A stretch of 7,235 bases of DNA from NCBI GenBank assembly GCA_050245975.1, contig JBFWWW010000194.1, forward strand, positions 1-7,235. Direction: 5' to 3'. The notes beneath the pieces are model-generated. The model was given only the letters and a program-made list of their open reading frames with translations, did not search any database and had not been told where the DNA came from. Positions 6,138 to 7,235 of this stretch are shown here, piece after piece (positions within the stretch are counted from its first letter, which is position 1; each line of letters begins with the position of its first letter). This DNA is from JBFWWW01 sp050245975 (GTDB taxonomy: Bacteria > Pseudomonadota > Alphaproteobacteria > Rhizobiales > Hyphomicrobiaceae). A program made the translations under genes and the position numbers.

Positions 6138-6198
6138 CCCGGAGGCCAGGAACGGCTCCGGGACGAACAGGGTCAAGGTCGCTTTCCGAAGGGCTTTG
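6138..6198 (+). promoter_or_regulatory. ROSE-like RNA thermometer in the hsp20 leader
   Basis: Two hairpins fill the leader. The first pairs CCCGGAG (6138-6144) with CTCCGGG (6156-6162), 7 bp. The second pairs CAAGG (6174-6178) with CUUUG (6194-6198). It then continues with C6180-G6193, a bulged G6181, C6182-G6192, U6183-G6191, U6184-A6190 and U6185-A6189 around a CCG loop. This places the whole AAGGG ribosome-binding site in a stem weakened by A-U, G-U and bulged positions, ending two bases before the AUG. The strand opposite the site reads UCGCU, matching the conserved U(U/C)GCU with bulged G of ROSE elements, which control rhizobial small heat-shock genes. The pairing was traced by hand; temperature response is inferred. 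Confidence 0.6.
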
Positions 6199-6200
6199 CA

Positions 6201-6647
6201 ATGTCACGCATGTCGCTGCTGTCGAGCCCGCTGCTGTTGGGCTTTGAGGAAATCGAGCGGCTTGTCGATCGCATCGGCAAGGGCTCAGGCGACGGCTATC
6301 CGCCCTACAACATCGAGCGCTTGCCCGCCGGTCCGGAAGGAACGCGCCCCGAGATGCTCCGCATCACACTGGCGGTCGCCGGCTTTTCGCGCGACCAGCT
6401 CGAGGTGTTGGTCGAGGACAACCAGCTCATCGTTCGCGGATCTCAGCGCGACGAGGACAAGTCCCGCGAATATCTGTATCGGGGCATAGCGGCGCGTCAG
6501 TTCAGCCGTACCTTCGTCCTCGCGGACGGTATCGAGGTGCGCGCTGCGGACCTGAGCGACGGATTGCTCTCCGTCGATCTGGTGCGGCATGAGCCCGAGC
6601 GGCTGGTCCGCAAAATCAGGATCGGTGAAACCAAGTCCGGTCCCTGA
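6201..6647 (+). CDS. Small heat-shock protein, Hsp20/IbpA family
   Basis: A 148-residue ATP-independent chaperone that holds unfolding proteins in the cytoplasm as large oligomers. A short N-terminal arm (SLLSSPLLLGFEEIERLVDRI, partly helical) leads into the alpha-crystallin domain at about 33-130. It opens with YPPYNIE (33-39) as in rhizobial class A Hsp20s and contains RITLAVAGFSRDQLEV and the EYLYRGIAARQFSRTFVLAD stretch. The signature A-x-L-x-x-GLL is at 116-123. The C-terminal IRI (139-141) is the conserved I-x-I that docks on a neighbouring subunit. ATG at 6201 is chosen because AAGGG lies 7 bases upstream and the protein then starts like its relatives; the frame is open to an ATG at 6105, but that would translate the structured leader. 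It is probably under RpoH and thermometer control and co-transcribed with the DUF1150 gene. Confidence 0.93.
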   Translation: MSRMSLLSSPLLLGFEEIERLVDRIGKGSGDGYPPYNIERLPAGPEGTRPEMLRITLAVAGFSRDQLEVLVEDNQLIVRGSQRDEDKSREYLYRGIAARQFSRTFVLADGIEVRAADLSDGLLSVDLVRHEPERLVRKIRIGETKSGP

Positions 6648-6726
6648 GCCTTTCAAGATACAGACGTTTGGCCCGAATCACGAGAAGATCGAGGTTGGGT
6701 CGACAGGTGGCGGGGCGATACGTGCC

Positions 6727-6748
6727 CGTGCCGGAACGAGTCGGCATG
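6727..6748 (+). other. Hairpin between hsp20 and the DUF1150 gene
   Basis: CGTGCCG pairs with CGGCATG (7 pairs including one G-U) around GAACGAGT, in the 136-base gap. No T-run follows, so it is not a classical terminator. It could affect mRNA stability or relative expression of the two genes. Only the pairing is seen. Confidence 0.3.
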
Positions 6749-6783
6749 ACGTGCGCGATATCCCCAACAGGAGGAGTTGCGTC

Positions 6784-7071
6784 ATGGAAATGAAAGCAGC
6801 GAAGAGGTCGCGGCGGCGGTCCCCGCCAGTTGTGCCCCTGATGAGCCAGGTCGATTTCGCCAAGCTGGGCGATGGCAAGGTGGCCTACATCCGCATGTTG
6901 ACGTCGGATCAGGCCAAGGAAATGTATCCGTCCGTCGAAGGACTGCCTGCGGGCGTCAATCTTTACGCGCTGCATAGCGCCGACGGAACGCCGCTGGCCC
7001 TGACCGACAGCCGGCAAGCGGCGATGGGCCACGCGCTTGGAGATCAGCTTGAGGTCGCCAGCATCCACTGA
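6784..7071 (+). CDS. DUF1150 family protein
   Basis: A 95-residue protein of unknown function from a family largely restricted to alphaproteobacteria. A basic N-terminal stretch (KAAKRSRRRS, 4-13) precedes the conserved region from about residue 23. That region contains KVAYIRMLTSDQAKEMYPSV (32-51), LPAGVNLYALHSADGTPLAL (54-73) and TDSRQAA (74-80), and ends in LEVASIH. The pairing YALHxADGTPLxLTDSR with a C-terminal LExxSxH is typical of DUF1150. There is no signal peptide or membrane segment. AGGAGG, 9 bases before the ATG at 6784, is an excellent ribosome-binding site and fixes the start; Met3 and Met20 are less likely. It follows hsp20 by 136 bases with a strong terminator only after it, so the two are probably on one transcript, suggesting a stress-linked role. 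Confidence 0.9.
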   Translation: MEMKAAKRSRRRSPPVVPLMSQVDFAKLGDGKVAYIRMLTSDQAKEMYPSVEGLPAGVNLYALHSADGTPLALTDSRQAAMGHALGDQLEVASIH

Positions 7072-7097
7072 CCTCGGATCACGCATTACCGGATAGA

Positions 7098-7130
7098 AGA
7101 AGGGCCCTGTTCGATGAACAGGGCCCTTCT
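7098..7130. terminator. Strong bidirectional terminator
   Basis: A perfect 15-bp inverted repeat, AGAAGGGCCCTGTTC / GAACAGGGCCCTTCT, with a GAT loop. It lies 26 bases after the DUF1150 stop and 15 bases beyond the stop of the opposing gene. On the plus strand the stem ends in CCCTTCT; on the minus strand it ends in CCCTTCTTCTAT. T-rich ends on both sides suit a shared terminator for two convergent genes. Confidence 0.88.
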
Positions 7131-7145
7131 CGCTCATGGGAGCTC

Positions 7146-7235
7146 CTATCGGGATATCACGTCGACGACTGTGCGTTGATCCGGCTGCACGATCACCACA
7201 TCCCGGTCGACCTGGACGAACCGGAAATCACGCAG
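7146..7235 (-). CDS. DUF1236-like protein, C-terminal end only
   Basis: Only the last 29 codons and the TAG stop are in the window; the gene starts beyond the right edge. The visible residues read FRFVQVDRDVVIVQPDQRTV followed by VDVISR. This is the pattern aromatic-x-hydrophobic, short turn, VVIV, P-D-x-R-T, VVDVI seen at the end of DUF1236 domains, a short repeat-like motif of exported Hyphomicrobiales proteins of unknown function. Base composition and codon use match the neighbours. It converges on the DUF1150 gene across the shared terminator. With so few residues the family call is tentative, but an open coding frame ending here is well supported. Confidence 0.65.
   Translation of the reverse strand: MRDFRFVQVDRDVVIVQPDQRTVVDVISR

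Noticed and set aside
6105..6647. Extended hsp20 start at ATG 6105 (180 residues).
   Set aside because: It would translate the structured leader. ATG 6201 has a ribosome-binding site and gives the normal small heat-shock protein N-terminus.

Overview
The window is GC-rich DNA that reads as chromosomal sequence from an alphaproteobacterium, most likely order Hyphomicrobiales (Rhizobiales). The evidence is the run FYDLN-type zinc-ribbon gene / aroA / cmk / rpsA next to tRNA-Ala(GGC), a class II EPSP synthase, a rhizobial-type small heat-shock gene followed by a DUF1150 gene, and a DUF1236-like tail at the right edge. I cannot name the genus. No transposase, integrase, CRISPR array or phage gene is visible.

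Left part (1-2530, minus strand): a housekeeping block transcribed right to left. aroA (shikimate pathway) starts with GTG. It overlaps cmk (CMP kinase) by the four bases ATGA, so the two are probably translationally coupled. After a 198-base gap with a hairpin at each end comes the 5' part of rpsA (ribosomal protein S1), cut by the window edge.

Middle (2531-3359): divergent from aroA is a small plus-strand gene for a TIGR02300/FYDLN-type protein, with an N-terminal zinc ribbon and a very acidic tail. It is followed by tRNA-Ala(GGC) with an encoded CCA end and two overlapping hairpins.

Right-centre (3360-6015): three minus-strand genes that may form one transcript. In transcription order they encode a TauE/SafE-family permease (probably from a TTG start), a secreted six-cysteine protein of unknown function, and an unrecognised protein with one N-terminal membrane anchor.

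Right (6070-7235): a plus-strand heat-shock unit. A sigma-32-like promoter (CTTGAA / CATATCT) precedes a leader of about 90 bases that folds into two hairpins. The second hairpin buries the AAGGG ribosome-binding site of the hsp20 gene and carries UCGCU, matching the U(U/C)GCU signature of ROSE RNA thermometers. hsp20 is followed by a DUF1150 gene and a strong 15-bp stem that can stop transcription from both sides. Beyond it lies the C-terminal end of a minus-strand DUF1236-like gene.

The most informative signal is this two-layer heat control (promoter plus RNA thermometer) over hsp20. The least understood part is the three-gene permease / secreted protein / membrane protein cluster.
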